64,000 bases of DNA, taken from positions 558,001 to 622,000 of the forward strand of contig CAXXJO010000002.1 in assembly GCA_963422285.2 (NCBI GenBank). Direction: 5' to 3'. The notes under the pieces are model-generated. The model was given only the letters and a program-made list of their open reading frames with translations. It was not told where the DNA came from and searched no databases. Made by a program: the position numbers and the translations under genes. This stretch comes from VXYL01 sp963422285. GTDB lineage: Bacteria; Pseudomonadota; Gammaproteobacteria; Pseudomonadales; Azotimanducaceae. Shown here one piece after another: positions 1 through 9,022 of the stretch (the stretch's first letter is position 1; each line of letters begins with the position of its first letter).

Positions 1-62
1 TCGGTGGCGAGGTAGACGCCGAAGAAGGCGAGAACCGGAAGGAAGTCGATCAGCTGCTTCAT
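1..62 (-). CDS. yciB: Septation protein A (YciB/IspZ), N-terminal fragment
   Basis: Only the first 20 or so codons lie in the window; the gene runs off the left edge. The reading starts MKQLIDFLPVLAFFGVYLAT, which is the characteristic start of the YciB family: a short MKQxIDF(F/L)P motif leading straight into the first membrane helix. YciB proteins are polytopic inner-membrane proteins of about 180-200 residues that influence cell-envelope synthesis and septation in proteobacteria. It is divergent from ileS. The assignment rests on 20 residues, so it is good but not certain. Confidence 0.68.
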   Translation of the reverse strand, partial: MKQLIDFLPVLAFFGVYLAT

Positions 63-235
63 ATCGAAGATGCTCGGGCCAATGGCAACGCGGCAGAGCT
101 ATCTTACCTTGGCGCTCTTGCCTTGGTGCGTCTAGGGCGGCTTCCATGCCGTCAACGATGTTGCGAACCCTCGCATGGCCCATCGCCAACTGCTGGTGCC
201 GTGGAGAGATTCCCGCTTTTCGCGCAGAGTCAGTG

Positions 236-358
236 TTTCAGCTCGACCTAGGACAAGCCGCGGCGCTACCGATGCCGCCGCATATGGCATTCGAGGCTGC
301 CCCTGCGTCTTGTGGCTGCGTGATGCATCGTCAACGACACGGATTCAAACCGAGACGC
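236..358 (+). repeat. Dispersed repeat, copy A (MITE-like family)
   Basis: This stretch aligns with positions 11500-11630. The shared core runs from a block resembling ggacaagccgcg, through gatgccgc.gcatatg.cattcga and cttgtgg.tgcgtgatgca, to the end block ggattcaaaccgag. The right end (345-358) matches the right terminal repeat of the other copies; the left end is more degraded. It lies in the 390-bp yciB-ileS intergenic region, which holds no credible gene. Confidence 0.5.
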
Positions 359-453
359 TACCCGCGCAAAGTCTCGCTACCCTTGGCTTGGCGGTGTAGC
401 TACAATCCGCCCGCGCCCGCTCGCGGGCAAGTATGCCACAAGGAGTTTCCGTC

Positions 454-3400
454 ATGGCGACGCCAGCCGAACCAGACCCATCTCCTGCCGGCCCCGAGCC
501 GCAGGCGTTCTCCTTCGTGGAGATGGAGCACGGCATTCTGGCGCAATGGCAGGAGCTCGACATTTTCCAGCGCTCCCTCGCCGGCACCAAGGACAAGTCG
601 CCCTACATCTTCTACGACGGCCCGCCGTTCGCCACCGGGCTGCCTCACCACGGCAACCTGGTGGCCTCGACGCTCAAGGACATCGTGCCGCGCTACTGGA
701 CCATGAAGGGGTACCACGTATTGCGCCGCTTCGGGTGGGACTGCCACGGTCTGCCCATCGAACAGGAAATCGACAAGACCTTGGGCATGTCGGCGAAAGA
801 GGCCGTAGAGAAGATCGGCGTGGCCGGCTACAACGCCGAGTGCCGCGCCATCGTGGAGCGCTACGTGGCCGAGTGGCGCAGCACCATCACCCGCTTGGGC
901 CGCTGGGTGGACTTCGACGACGACTACAAGACCATGGACCCCTGGTACATGGAGTCCGTGTGGTGGGTGGTCAGGCAACTGTGGGACCAGGGCCTAGTCT
1001 ACCGGGGCTTCAAGGTGATGCCGGTATCCACGGCGCTGCAAACCGTGCTGGCGAACTTCGAGGCCGGACAGAACTATCTGGACGTGCAGGATCCCGCCAT
1101 CACGGTGCTGTTCAAGCTGGAGGACGAGGACGCCTATCTCTCCGCCTGGACCACGACGCCTTGGACGCTGCCCTCCAACTTGGCGATCTGCGTGGGGGCG
1201 GACATCGACTATGTCCGGGTTGCGGACCTCCACGCTGGCAGGGTCTTCTACCTCGCCGACGCCCGTCTGGACGCCTACCGGGCGCGGCATCCGGCGTTGG
1301 AGGTGAGCCGGCGCGTCAAAGGCGCCGAATTGGTGGGCCGTCGCTACCGTCCGCTGTTCGACTACTTTGCCGACGAGCGCGAACGCGGCGCTTTCGTGGT
1401 GGTGGCCGACGACTACGTGACCACCGACGAGGGCACCGGCCTGGTCCACCAAGCGCCCGCCTTCGGCGACGACGACTACCGAGTGCTGCGGACCGCCGGC
1501 ATCACCGCATTTGCCTGTCCGGTCACTATGGCCGGCATCTTCACCGACGAAGTGCGCGACTTCGCCGGTCAATTCGTGAAGGACGCCGACAGCGACATCG
1601 TCCGCAGGCTCAAGGCGGACGGCGCCCTCTACGATCAAGACGTGATCGTTCACAGCTATCCCCACTGCTACCGCACCGACAAGCCGCTCATCTACCGGGC
1701 GGTGCCGTCTTGGTTCGTGCGCGTCACGGACTTCGCCGACGACATCCTCGCCGCCAACGACGAAGTGCGGTGGGTTCCCGAACACATCAAGCACGGTCGT
1801 TTCGGCAACTGGGTGGCAGGCGCCATCGACTGGGCGATCTCGCGCAACCGCGTGTGGGGCACGCCGCTGCCCATCTGGATAAACGATGTCACCGGCAACG
1901 CGCACTGCATTGGCTCGCTGGACGAGCTGGAAGCGCTTGCCGGCGTTCGCGTGAACGACCTGCACCGGGAGAACGTCGATCCGTTGACGTTCACGAAGGA
2001 CGGCGAGGACGGCGTCTATCGCCGCGTGGAGGAAGTGCTGGACTGCTGGTTCGAGAGCGGTTCGATGCCCTACGCCCAGCTGCACTACCCGTTCGAAAAC
2101 CAGCGCTTGTTCGAGCAGGGTTTCCCGTCCGAGTACATCGCCGAAGGCCTGGACCAAACCCGCGGCTGGTTCTACACCCTGATGGCGTTGTCCGCCGCCC
2201 TGTTCAAGAAGCCGGCGTTCCGCAACGTCATCGTCAACGGCATGGTGCTGGCCGAAGACGGCAAGAAGATGTCCAAGAGCCTGCGCAACTACACGCCGCC
2301 GGACGAACTGATGGAGACCTACGGTGCCGACGCCCTGCGCCTCTACCTCATCAACTCCGGCCTGGTGCGCGCCGAGGAGCAGCGCTTTGCGGATTCCGGC
2401 GTACGCGACATGGTGCGTCGCGCCCTGCTGCCCTGGTACAACGCCTATTCTTTCCTGGCCACCTACGCGGCGCTGGACCAGTGGTCGCCGTCGCAGGACA
2501 CCCCCCGCGGCGACAACATCCTGGACCGCTGGATCCTCTCCCGCTTGCAGACCTTGAAGGAAGCCATCGGCGTGGAGATGAAGCGCTATCGCCTCTACAA
2601 CGTGGTGCCGAAGCTGTTCTCGTTCATCGCCGAGCTCACCAACTGGTACATCCGCCTGAACCGGTCGCGGTTCTGGGGCGAGGGCATGTCGGCGGACAAG
2701 GTCGCCGCCTTCGGCACTCTGTACGCCGCGATGCACGAGCTGTCCGCGGCCATGGCGCCCTTCGCGCCCTTCCTGGCCGAGCACACCTACCTTTCCCTGG
2801 CTCGTCTGGCCGGCATGGAGGAACCGAAACCCGCGTCCGTGCATCTGTGCAGCTACCCGGAGCCGGACGCTTCGCTGAAAGCGCCGCTGCTGGAAGAAGC
2901 GGTGTCGCGCATGCAGCAGGTGATCGAACTCGGCCGCCGCAAGCGCGAGGAGGCGAAGATCAACCTGCGCACCCCCTTGCGTCGGCTGACCATCATCCAC
3001 CGGGACGCCGTCCTGCTCGACGAGATCGGAACCTTGGAGAGCTACCTAAAGGCCGAGCTAAACGTCAAGGAAGTTCGCTACGAGCAGGACGAGTCGAAGT
3101 ACCTCGCGCTCGCCGCCAAGCCGAACTTCCCGATGCTCGGCAAGCGACTCGGCCGGCGCATGAAGGCGTTTCAAGCGCGCATCCAGGCCTTGGCGCCGGC
3201 GGCCATCGAGGCGTTCCAGGACAGCGGCAGCATCGAGATCGACGGCGAGACCTTCGCCGCCGACGAGATCGACGTGCTGCGCCAGGCCCGGAACGGCACC
3301 AACGCGGTGGCCAGCCGCCATGTCTGCATCGCTCTCGACTGCGACCTCGACGACGACCTGGTGCGCGAAGGCTGGGCGCGCGCGATCGTCAATCGCATCC

Positions 3401-3627
3401 AGCGCGCCCGCAAGGACAGCGGCTTCGACGTAAGCGACCGCATTGGCGTGGCCTACCAGTGCGGCGACGAGCTGGAGCAGGCCATCGCCGCCCACCGCGA
3501 CCGCATCGCCGGCGAAGTCCTGGCGCGGCGGTTCGTCCCCGGCGCCGGTCTCGGCGACGCCTTCGAGACGGCCGTCGACGGCAGGCCGCTGAAGTTCGCG
3601 CTGGAAGCGGCGAGCGGCGACGGCTGA
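454..3627 (+). CDS. ileS: Isoleucyl-tRNA synthetase, eukaryote-like type (IleRS2)
   Basis: Class I aminoacyl-tRNA synthetase that charges tRNA-Ile, about 1057 residues. The HIGH-type signature reads GLPHHGNL (about residues 62-69) after PPFAT, and KMSKS is at residues 605-609. The combination GLPHxGxL plus WDCHGLPIEQEIDK is that of the eukaryote-like IleRS2 branch rather than the usual bacterial IleRS1, and I see no C-terminal zinc ribbon. The editing domain and anticodon-binding region are present at normal length. I chose the ATG at 454 because AGGAG lies 8 bases upstream (441-445); an in-frame ATG at 433 has no such site. IleRS2 enzymes are generally less sensitive to mupirocin, which is family knowledge and not shown here. 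Confidence 0.97.
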   Translation: MATPAEPDPSPAGPEPQAFSFVEMEHGILAQWQELDIFQRSLAGTKDKSPYIFYDGPPFATGLPHHGNLVASTLKDIVPRYWTMKGYHVLRRFGWDCHGLPIEQEIDKTLGMSAKEAVEKIGVAGYNAECRAIVERYVAEWRSTITRLGRWVDFDDDYKTMDPWYMESVWWVVRQLWDQGLVYRGFKVMPVSTALQTVLANFEAGQNYLDVQDPAITVLFKLEDEDAYLSAWTTTPWTLPSNLAICVGADIDYVRVADLHAGRVFYLADARLDAYRARHPALEVSRRVKGAELVGRRYRPLFDYFADERERGAFVVVADDYVTTDEGTGLVHQAPAFGDDDYRVLRTAGITAFACPVTMAGIFTDEVRDFAGQFVKDADSDIVRRLKADGALYDQDVIVHSYPHCYRTDKPLIYRAVPSWFVRVTDFADDILAANDEVRWVPEHIKHGRFGNWVAGAIDWAISRNRVWGTPLPIWINDVTGNAHCIGSLDELEALAGVRVNDLHRENVDPLTFTKDGEDGVYRRVEEVLDCWFESGSMPYAQLHYPFENQRLFEQGFPSEYIAEGLDQTRGWFYTLMALSAALFKKPAFRNVIVNGMVLAEDGKKMSKSLRNYTPPDELMETYGADALRLYLINSGLVRAEEQRFADSGVRDMVRRALLPWYNAYSFLATYAALDQWSPSQDTPRGDNILDRWILSRLQTLKEAIGVEMKRYRLYNVVPKLFSFIAELTNWYIRLNRSRFWGEGMSADKVAAFGTLYAAMHELSAAMAPFAPFLAEHTYLSLARLAGMEEPKPASVHLCSYPEPDASLKAPLLEEAVSRMQQVIELGRRKREEAKINLRTPLRRLTIIHRDAVLLDEIGTLESYLKAELNVKEVRYEQDESKYLALAAKPNFPMLGKRLGRRMKAFQARIQALAPAAIEAFQDSGSIEIDGETFAADEIDVLRQARNGTNAVASRHVCIALDCDLDDDLVREGWARAIVNRIQRARKDSGFDVSDRIGVAYQCGDELEQAIAAHRDRIAGEVLARRFVPGAGLGDAFETAVDGRPLKFALEAASGDG

Positions 3628-3650
3628 CGCGCCCGCGCTTCGGCACCGCC

Positions 3651-4430
3651 ATGGCCATTCGGATACCGCCGGACTACGTCGAGCTGGCCGGGCAGCTGGC
3701 GGATCTCGCCCGCCCCATCGCCCGGCGGCGCTTCCGCCAGCCGCTGGCCGTCGTCGACAAGCCGGACCGAAGCCCGGCGACCGTCGCCGATCTGGAAATC
3801 GAAGCCGCCATGCGGGAGCGGCTGCAGGCGCGGGCGCCCGACCACGGCGTCTACGGCGAGGAATACGGGCAGCGGGACGCGGACCGGGATTGGGTTTGGG
3901 CGCTCGACCCCATCGACGGCACCCGCTCGTTCATCGCGGGCGTCCCGCTGTTCGGCGTCCTGATCGCCCTGTGCCACCAAGGGGAGCCGGTCTACGGCGT
4001 CGTCGAGCAGCCGATCCAGCGAGAGCGCTGGCAAGGCGGGCACGGCCATCCGACGCGACGCAACGGCCAGCCGGCCCGGACGCGACCGTGCCGGCTGGCC
4101 GACGCCTACCAGTTCACCACCTCTCCCGACCAGTTCAAGACGCCCGACGACATCGCGGCCTTCCGGCGCGTCGCCGCCCAGGTCTCGACCGTGCGCTTCG
4201 GGGCCGACTGCTACGCCGCCGGACTGATCGCCAGCGGCCACGCCCACCTGATGGTCGAAGCGAGCCTGGAGCCCTACGACTACATGGCGCTGGCGCCGGT
4301 GATCGAAGCCGCCGGCGGACGGGCCACGGACTGGAGCGGCGCCCCGCTCTCGTTCCACGGCGACGGCCGCTTCCTGGCCGCGGCGGACGCGGAGCTCCAC
4401 GCCCAAGCGCTCGCGCTCCTGCGCGCCTAG
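3651..4430 (+). CDS. hisN: Inositol monophosphatase-family phosphatase, probable histidinol-phosphatase
   Basis: A 259-residue Mg-dependent phosphatase of the IMPase fold. The metal-binding triad is readable: an acidic GEEYG motif near residue 70, ALDPIDGTRSF at residues 84-94 (Asp86, Asp89), and a C-terminal acidic motif in EPYDYMALAPVIEAAGG. The DPIDGTRSFI.G.P.FG version is typical of the HisN branch (L-histidinol phosphate to L-histidinol), and hisI and hisG lie about 7 kb downstream, which supports a role in histidine synthesis. Inositol or nucleotide phosphatase activity remains possible. It begins 23 bp after the ileS stop and may be co-transcribed with it. Confidence 0.85.
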   Translation: MAIRIPPDYVELAGQLADLARPIARRRFRQPLAVVDKPDRSPATVADLEIEAAMRERLQARAPDHGVYGEEYGQRDADRDWVWALDPIDGTRSFIAGVPLFGVLIALCHQGEPVYGVVEQPIQRERWQGGHGHPTRRNGQPARTRPCRLADAYQFTTSPDQFKTPDDIAAFRRVAAQVSTVRFGADCYAAGLIASGHAHLMVEASLEPYDYMALAPVIEAAGGRATDWSGAPLSFHGDGRFLAAADAELHAQALALLRA

Positions 4431-4684
4431 CCGCCAGCAAGGCGGCCGTCTCCCCGGTCGATGCGGTTCGGACGGCGTCCGGCAAGCCGCGACCGCCGCC
4501 GTCTTCCACATCCAGCCGCGCGCCGCGTGGCAGCCTGTCCGCACGCACCGTTGCTTGCTCCAAAGCTTTCCTCGATCCGGACCCATGGAGTTGTAGACTC
4601 GTCCTACCGATTGAGCGCCGGCCGATGCAAGAGAACCGCTTCGGCCGCGTATTGCCGCTGCGAGACTGCGTACCACCCGCCATC

Positions 4685-6265
4685 ATGGCCACCATCATCT
4701 GCCGCGGACTCGCCTTCGGCTACGACGGTACCGAAAGCGATGTCTTCAAAGACCTGGAACTCGTCATCGACACCGGCTGGCGAGCGGCCCTGGCCGGGCG
4801 AAACGGCAGAGGCAAGACGACCCTGCTGCGCCTGATCCACGGCGACCTTGTGCCGGATCGCGGCACTATCGAACGCAGCGCGGCCACATCCTACTTCCCG
4901 CCACCGATGGACGGCCCGACCTTGCCCGCACGACAGGCGGTGAAGGACGCCATCGCCCCGTACCGGCGGTGGGAGGCGGAGATGGAGTCGCTCTTGGCCG
5001 ATGGCGGCGACATGGCTCTGGCCCGGTATGGCGAGCTGCTGGCGGCCTATCAGGAAGCCGGCGGCTACGCCATCGACGCCCGCATCGAGACCGAACTGGC
5101 AGCGCTCGACATCGCCGAGGAGCTGTGGCGACGGCCGTTCTCGTCCCTCTCCGGCGGCGAGCAGACTCGCTGCCTGCTGGCGGGCCTGTTCGCGCAGCCC
5201 CACGGCTATGCCCTGATCGACGAGCCCACCAACCATCTCGACGGCGAAGGACGACGGCTGCTGGCGCGATATCTGCGCGCCAAGGCCGGGTTCCTGCTGG
5301 TCTCCCACGACCGCGCCTTCCTCGACGCCTGCTGCGACCACGTGGTCGCCCTGAACCCGGACACCGTGGAGGTGCAGCGCACGTCGTTCTCTGCCTGGCG
5401 CACTCGATTCCGGCAGCGTCTTGCCCAGCAACGCGCCAAGAACGCGGAGCTCAAGCGCGACATCGCGGCGTTCGCGGAAACCGCTCGCGACCGACGCGCC
5501 GGCGCCCACAAGCGCGAAGGCGAGAAGGCTGCCCATACCGACAAGGGGTTCATCGGCAGCCGCGCCAAACGGCAGATGAAAAAGGCGCTGATCGCCGAGA
5601 AGCGGGCGACTGCCGCCGCCGTGGAGCGGCGCGAAACCCTGATAGACGTAGAGAAGGAACGGCAGCTCAAGCTAAGCCAACCAGACGCGCCGGCGGGGAA
5701 TCTCCTGGTCGTCAACGACCTCGCCCTGCAGCGCGGCAACCGGCGGTTCGCCCATCTTTCGTTCACTGTCGCGGCCGGCGACCGCGTGGCCGTGGTCGGC
5801 CCCAACGGCAGCGGCAAGACCAGCCTGCTCGACCAGATCGAGCAGCCCCGCCGCCATCGGCAGTCGGGCACCCTCGCTCGCCCGGCCCACGTCTCCGTGG
5901 CGCGAGCGTTCCAGCATCCGCTCTGGGCTTCGGGTTCTCTGCGCCAGAAGCTGCGCGATGCCGGTTTCGACGAGGGACGATTCCGCCAAGTGATGGCCGT
6001 CCTGGGCGTTCGCGGCAGCGTCCTCGACAATCCTATCGAAGATCTGAGCCAAGGCCAGCGCAAGAAGATCGACCTTGCCCGAACCTTCCTCGCCAAAGCC
6101 CACCTGCTGCTATGGGACGAGCCGCTGAACTTCGTCGACATCGACACCCGGGAGCTTCTCGAAGAGGTGCTGCTGCGCGATGCGCCCACGGTGGTCTTCG
6201 TGGAGCACGACGCCGTGTTCGTGGAGCGGGTGGCGACGCAGGTGGTGGAACTCGCACCCGGATAG
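4685..6265 (+). CDS. ABC-F family ATPase (ribosome-associated, ARE-like)
   Basis: A 526-residue soluble protein with two ABC cassettes and no membrane segments. Cassette 1 has Walker A GRNGRGKT (residues 38-45), signature LSGGEQTR (about 155) and LIDEPTNHLD. Cassette 2 has Walker A GPNGSGKT (about 372), signature LSQGQRKK (about 455) and Walker B LLWDEPLNFVD. A charged linker separates them. ABC-F proteins act on translating ribosomes. The LSxGQxKK and WDEPLN(Y/F) variants in cassette 2 resemble the antibiotic-resistance ABC-F group (Lsa/Vga/Msr-like) more than EttA/Uup, but the substrate cannot be read from sequence. The ATG at 4685 starts the conserved core; another in-frame ATG at 4625 would add 20 residues. 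Confidence 0.9.
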   Translation: MATIICRGLAFGYDGTESDVFKDLELVIDTGWRAALAGRNGRGKTTLLRLIHGDLVPDRGTIERSAATSYFPPPMDGPTLPARQAVKDAIAPYRRWEAEMESLLADGGDMALARYGELLAAYQEAGGYAIDARIETELAALDIAEELWRRPFSSLSGGEQTRCLLAGLFAQPHGYALIDEPTNHLDGEGRRLLARYLRAKAGFLLVSHDRAFLDACCDHVVALNPDTVEVQRTSFSAWRTRFRQRLAQQRAKNAELKRDIAAFAETARDRRAGAHKREGEKAAHTDKGFIGSRAKRQMKKALIAEKRATAAAVERRETLIDVEKERQLKLSQPDAPAGNLLVVNDLALQRGNRRFAHLSFTVAAGDRVAVVGPNGSGKTSLLDQIEQPRRHRQSGTLARPAHVSVARAFQHPLWASGSLRQKLRDAGFDEGRFRQVMAVLGVRGSVLDNPIEDLSQGQRKKIDLARTFLAKAHLLLWDEPLNFVDIDTRELLEEVLLRDAPTVVFVEHDAVFVERVATQVVELAPG

Positions 6266-6286
6266 CCGACTGCGTCTTCGTCCGCT

Positions 6287-7255
6287 TTACGCTGCGGCCA
6301 GTTTCCAAGCGTAGTCCAGGGCGGCACCGAGCGCGGCGGTAAACGCCTTGCCCTGCCAAGCGATGTCGAATGCCGTGCCGTGGTCCACCGAGGTGCGCAC
6401 GATGGGCAGCCCGATGGTGACGTTGACCGCGGACTCGAAGCCGATCAGCTTCATCGGCGCATGCCCCTGATCGTGGTACATGCAGACGATGGCATCGTAG
6501 CGATCGTTGCGGATCGCTTGATAGAAGACGGTGTCGGCGGGGAGCGGCCCGGACACATCGCGGCCCGCTCGCCGCTCGGCGGCGATCACCGGGGCGATGA
6601 TGTCCGCATCCTCGCTGCCGAACAGGCCGCGTTCGCCAGCATGGGGATTGAGGCCGCAGACGGCTATGCGAGGCGCGGCGAGAAAAAGGCGCAGCGCGGC
6701 GTGGGTGAGGCGAATCACCGCGGCGACCCGCGCCGGCGTCACCCGGCGGATCGCCTCGGCAAGGGAGACGTGAGCGCTGACGTGGGACACCGCCACGTCC
6801 TCGGTGGCCAGCATCATGGCGAATTGGCGCGTCTCGCACAGGTCGGCGATGAACTCGGTATGGCCGGCGAATCCCGGCGTGGTCGCTCGAGTGGCTTCCT
6901 TGTTCATCGGCAGCGTCACCACGCCGGCGACCTTGCCGGCCAGCGCGTCCGAGGTGGCGCGCTCGACATAGTCCCGCGCCGCCGCTCCGGCTCGGGCGTT
7001 CAATCTGCCGGGCGTGAGATCCGCCGCCGACAGAATGCCTTGATCGACCACGTTGAGCCGCCCTGACACGGCCGCGGCCGGTTCCGCGATAGCCTGCATG
7101 GGCACGTCCAGTCCCAGCAGCGCCGCGCCCTGTTCGAGAATGGCAGCATCGCCGTAGGCCAGCATGTCGTCGCCCAGTCGGCCAGCGGCGAACCGGCGCA
7201 GCAGAATCTCCGGCCCGACGCCGCTGGCGTCGCCCATGGTGACGGCCATGCGCAT
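6287..7255 (-). CDS. PdxA-family 4-phosphate dehydrogenase
   Basis: About 322 residues of the PdxA fold, an NAD- and divalent-metal-dependent oxidative decarboxylase. It opens with VTMGDASGVGPEI. Metal-ligand histidines lie in AGHTEF, in the CGLNPHAGE region and in MYHDQGH, and the C-terminus carries RTSVDHGTAFDIA. The sequence HDQGHAPMKL followed by NVTIGLPIVRTSVDHGTAFD is closer to the PdxA2 subgroup (D-threonate/D-erythronate 4-phosphate dehydrogenase) than to pyridoxine-pathway PdxA (HDQGLxPxK). No dtnK-like kinase or pdxJ lies next to it, so the choice stays open. The start was placed at the MRMAVTMGD methionine; an in-frame ATG at 7288 would add 11 residues. Confidence 0.85.
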   Translation of the reverse strand: MRMAVTMGDASGVGPEILLRRFAAGRLGDDMLAYGDAAILEQGAALLGLDVPMQAIAEPAAAVSGRLNVVDQGILSAADLTPGRLNARAGAAARDYVERATSDALAGKVAGVVTLPMNKEATRATTPGFAGHTEFIADLCETRQFAMMLATEDVAVSHVSAHVSLAEAIRRVTPARVAAVIRLTHAALRLFLAAPRIAVCGLNPHAGERGLFGSEDADIIAPVIAAERRAGRDVSGPLPADTVFYQAIRNDRYDAIVCMYHDQGHAPMKLIGFESAVNVTIGLPIVRTSVDHGTAFDIAWQGKAFTAALGAALDYAWKLAAA

Positions 7256-7335
7256 GGGAATGATTCCAGGCTGGAACGAAGGGCCCACGGTACTACAGCA
7301 GCCTGCGGTTGAGCACGACGCATGGAAAGAAAGTA

Positions 7336-7400
7336 GTAGCTCAGTTTGAATCCGCGTCGTTCAGCAGTGGCGCGGTTTATCCAAAGTCAAACCGAGCCAC
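7336..7400 (-). repeat. Dispersed repeat, copy C (internally deleted MITE-like element)
   Basis: The two ends are imperfect inverted repeats: GTAGCTCAGTTTGA (7336-7349) against TCAAACCGAGCCAC (7387-7400), 12 of 14 positions pairing. Read on the minus strand, the element matches both ends of the copy at 11500-11630 but lacks its centre. Confidence 0.5.
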
Positions 7401-7708
7401 TGCCGACGGCTACCAGCCCTTGGCGTACCTGTCCGCCAGTTCCAGCCATCGACCGATACGGCGGTCAGGCGGGTGCCTTTCGCGCCAGCTCGCCGCGAAG
7501 GGGCACCCCGCCGAGGCGCTTCGCCGCCTCTGGCCAGGCTCTCGATGTCCGCCAATGCACTGCGGACGCAGTCGTTCGCACCCTGCCCGCGAGTCGTCAG
7601 CGGATGCGCCATGCAACCCCTCGTGGCGTCAAGGTCGAACGGTTTCGCTGGCAGTTCCGAAAAGGGACCGCGAACGGTCCCTGGGCAACCCGGCCCGAAG
7701 GCCGACGG
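7401..7708. other. Non-coding or decayed segment with a C-terminal motif relic
   Basis: No intact gene. On the minus strand a short frame ends at 7410 with HPPDRRIGRWLELADRYAKGW. The same pattern, PPDxRIxxWLxxADxxAxGW, occurs near the C-terminus of the decayed restriction endonuclease at 14281. The residues before it continue sensibly only if the frame is switched, so this looks like the tail of a degraded gene of unknown identity. Confidence 0.3.
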
Positions 7709-8716
7709 TCAACTCAACGCTTCTTTCGTCGTCTTCACGATCGCTGCAGCGACCTTGTACGGATCCGCGTTCGAGGCCGGTCGGCGATCTTCCAAGCGGC
7801 CCTTCCAGCCGTCTTCGATGGTGGCGATGGGGATGCGGATGGATGCGCCTCGATCGGAGATGCCGTAGTTGAACTTGTCGATGGACTGGGTCTCGTGCAG
7901 GCCCGTCAGTCGCATGTCGTTGTCGGCGCCATAGACGGCGATGTGGCGTTGGATGTTGTTGCCGAAGTGGTCGCAAATGCGGGTGAACGTATCTTCCCGG
8001 CCGAATTCGCGCATGGCGCCGTTGGAGAAGTTGGCGTGCATTCCGGAGCCGTTCCAGTCGCCCTGCACCGGCTTCGGGTGCCAGTTGATGGAGTAGCCGT
8101 GCTTTTCGCCGGTGCGCTCGGCCAAGTAGCGGGCCATCCAGGTTTCGTCGCCGGCACGGGCAGCGCCCTTGGCGAAGACCTGGAACTCCCACTGGCCAGC
8201 GGCCACTTCGCCGTTGATGCCCTCGACGTTGATGCCGGCGTCCAGGCAGGCGTCCAGATGCTCATCCACGCAATTGCGACCGAAGGCGTTGCGGGCGCCT
8301 ACGGAACAGTAGTAGGCGCCCTGGGGACCCGGATAACCGCCCAGCGGAAAGCCCGGTGGCAGGTTGGTGCGGGTATCCCACAGGAAATACTCCTGCTCGA
8401 AGCCGAACCAGAAATCATCGTCGTCGTCTTCGATAGTGGCGCGGCCGTTGGATTCGTGAGGCGTACCGTCGGCGTTCAGCACTTCGGTCATCACCAGGAA
8501 TGCATCCTTGCGGCCGGGATCGGGAAACAGCGCCACCGGCTTCAGCAGACAGTCCGAAGCGCTGCCGTCGGCCTGTTCCGTGGAACTGCCGTCGAACGAC
8601 CATATCGGGCAGTCTTCCAGCGTACCGCCGAAGTCGGACTCGACCCGCGTCTTGCTGCGCAGGCTCTGAGTCGGCGTAAAGCCATCCAGCCAGATGTACT
8701 CGAGTTTGGTTTTCAT
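7709..8716 (-). CDS. glnII: Glutamine synthetase, type II (GSII, beta-Grasp)
   Basis: 335 residues, the short length of GSII rather than about 470 for GlnA/GSI. It makes glutamine from glutamate, ammonia and ATP in the cytosol. Recognisable blocks are the N-terminal KLEYIWLDGFTPTQSLRSKT, WSFDGSST, FGFEQEYFLWD (catalytic glutamates), INGEVAAGQWEFQV, a GDWNGSGMHAN segment that binds substrate, and DRGASIRIP. GSII is typical of eukaryotes, rhizobia, actinomycetes and a minority of other proteobacteria. The ATG at 8716 has GGAG about 11 bases upstream. A sigma-54-type promoter lies about 125 bp upstream, so nitrogen control by NtrC/RpoN is likely but unproven. Confidence 0.95.
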   Translation of the reverse strand: MKTKLEYIWLDGFTPTQSLRSKTRVESDFGGTLEDCPIWSFDGSSTEQADGSASDCLLKPVALFPDPGRKDAFLVMTEVLNADGTPHESNGRATIEDDDDDFWFGFEQEYFLWDTRTNLPPGFPLGGYPGPQGAYYCSVGARNAFGRNCVDEHLDACLDAGINVEGINGEVAAGQWEFQVFAKGAARAGDETWMARYLAERTGEKHGYSINWHPKPVQGDWNGSGMHANFSNGAMREFGREDTFTRICDHFGNNIQRHIAVYGADNDMRLTGLHETQSIDKFNYGISDRGASIRIPIATIEDGWKGRLEDRRPASNADPYKVAAAIVKTTKEALS

Positions 8717-8841
8717 GCCGTCAATTGCTCCTTCATGTTTTGGCTCGATTGCGAATTCTTGCGATGCCGTCTCTTGTCGATCGTCCTGCACCAATGCTTT
8801 TGTGGCCCTCTATCTGCAAAAATCATTTGCAAAAATCGCGC

Positions 8842-8858
8842 CGCAACAATCACGCCAC
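8842..8858 (-). promoter_or_regulatory. Sigma-54 (-24/-12) type promoter upstream of glnII
   Basis: Read on the minus strand the site is TGGC-GTGATTG-TTGC. The GG and GC dinucleotides have exactly the spacing of the RpoN consensus TGGCAC-N5-TTGC. Two copies of TGCACCAATG, a half-site like that of NtrC (TGCACC), lie about 50 bp downstream and 100 bp upstream of it. Nitrogen-regulated glnII genes elsewhere use this architecture. Confidence 0.5.
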
Positions 8859-9022
8859 TGGCTTGGCGCAGGCCGCCAAGCGCTGATAATAGCCGCTAAG
8901 CGGTCGAATTCAATCCCGGCAGCGCCTTGATTTCCCACTGGAATGCAGCGACATGCACCAATGATGCTCATCAATGCGCTAATATGGTGCGTCCGTGCTC
9001 CGAAGCATGCTCCAGGCGGCAG

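Noticed and set aside
546..4430. A 1294-codon plus-strand frame spanning ileS and hisN
   Set aside because: Only its last 259 codons (hisN) are real; the rest is an Arg-rich shadow of ileS.
7330..7360. tRNA-like string gtagctcagtttgaatcc
   Set aside because: It resembles a D-arm, but no acceptor stem, anticodon arm or T-arm fits; it is the end of a dispersed repeat.
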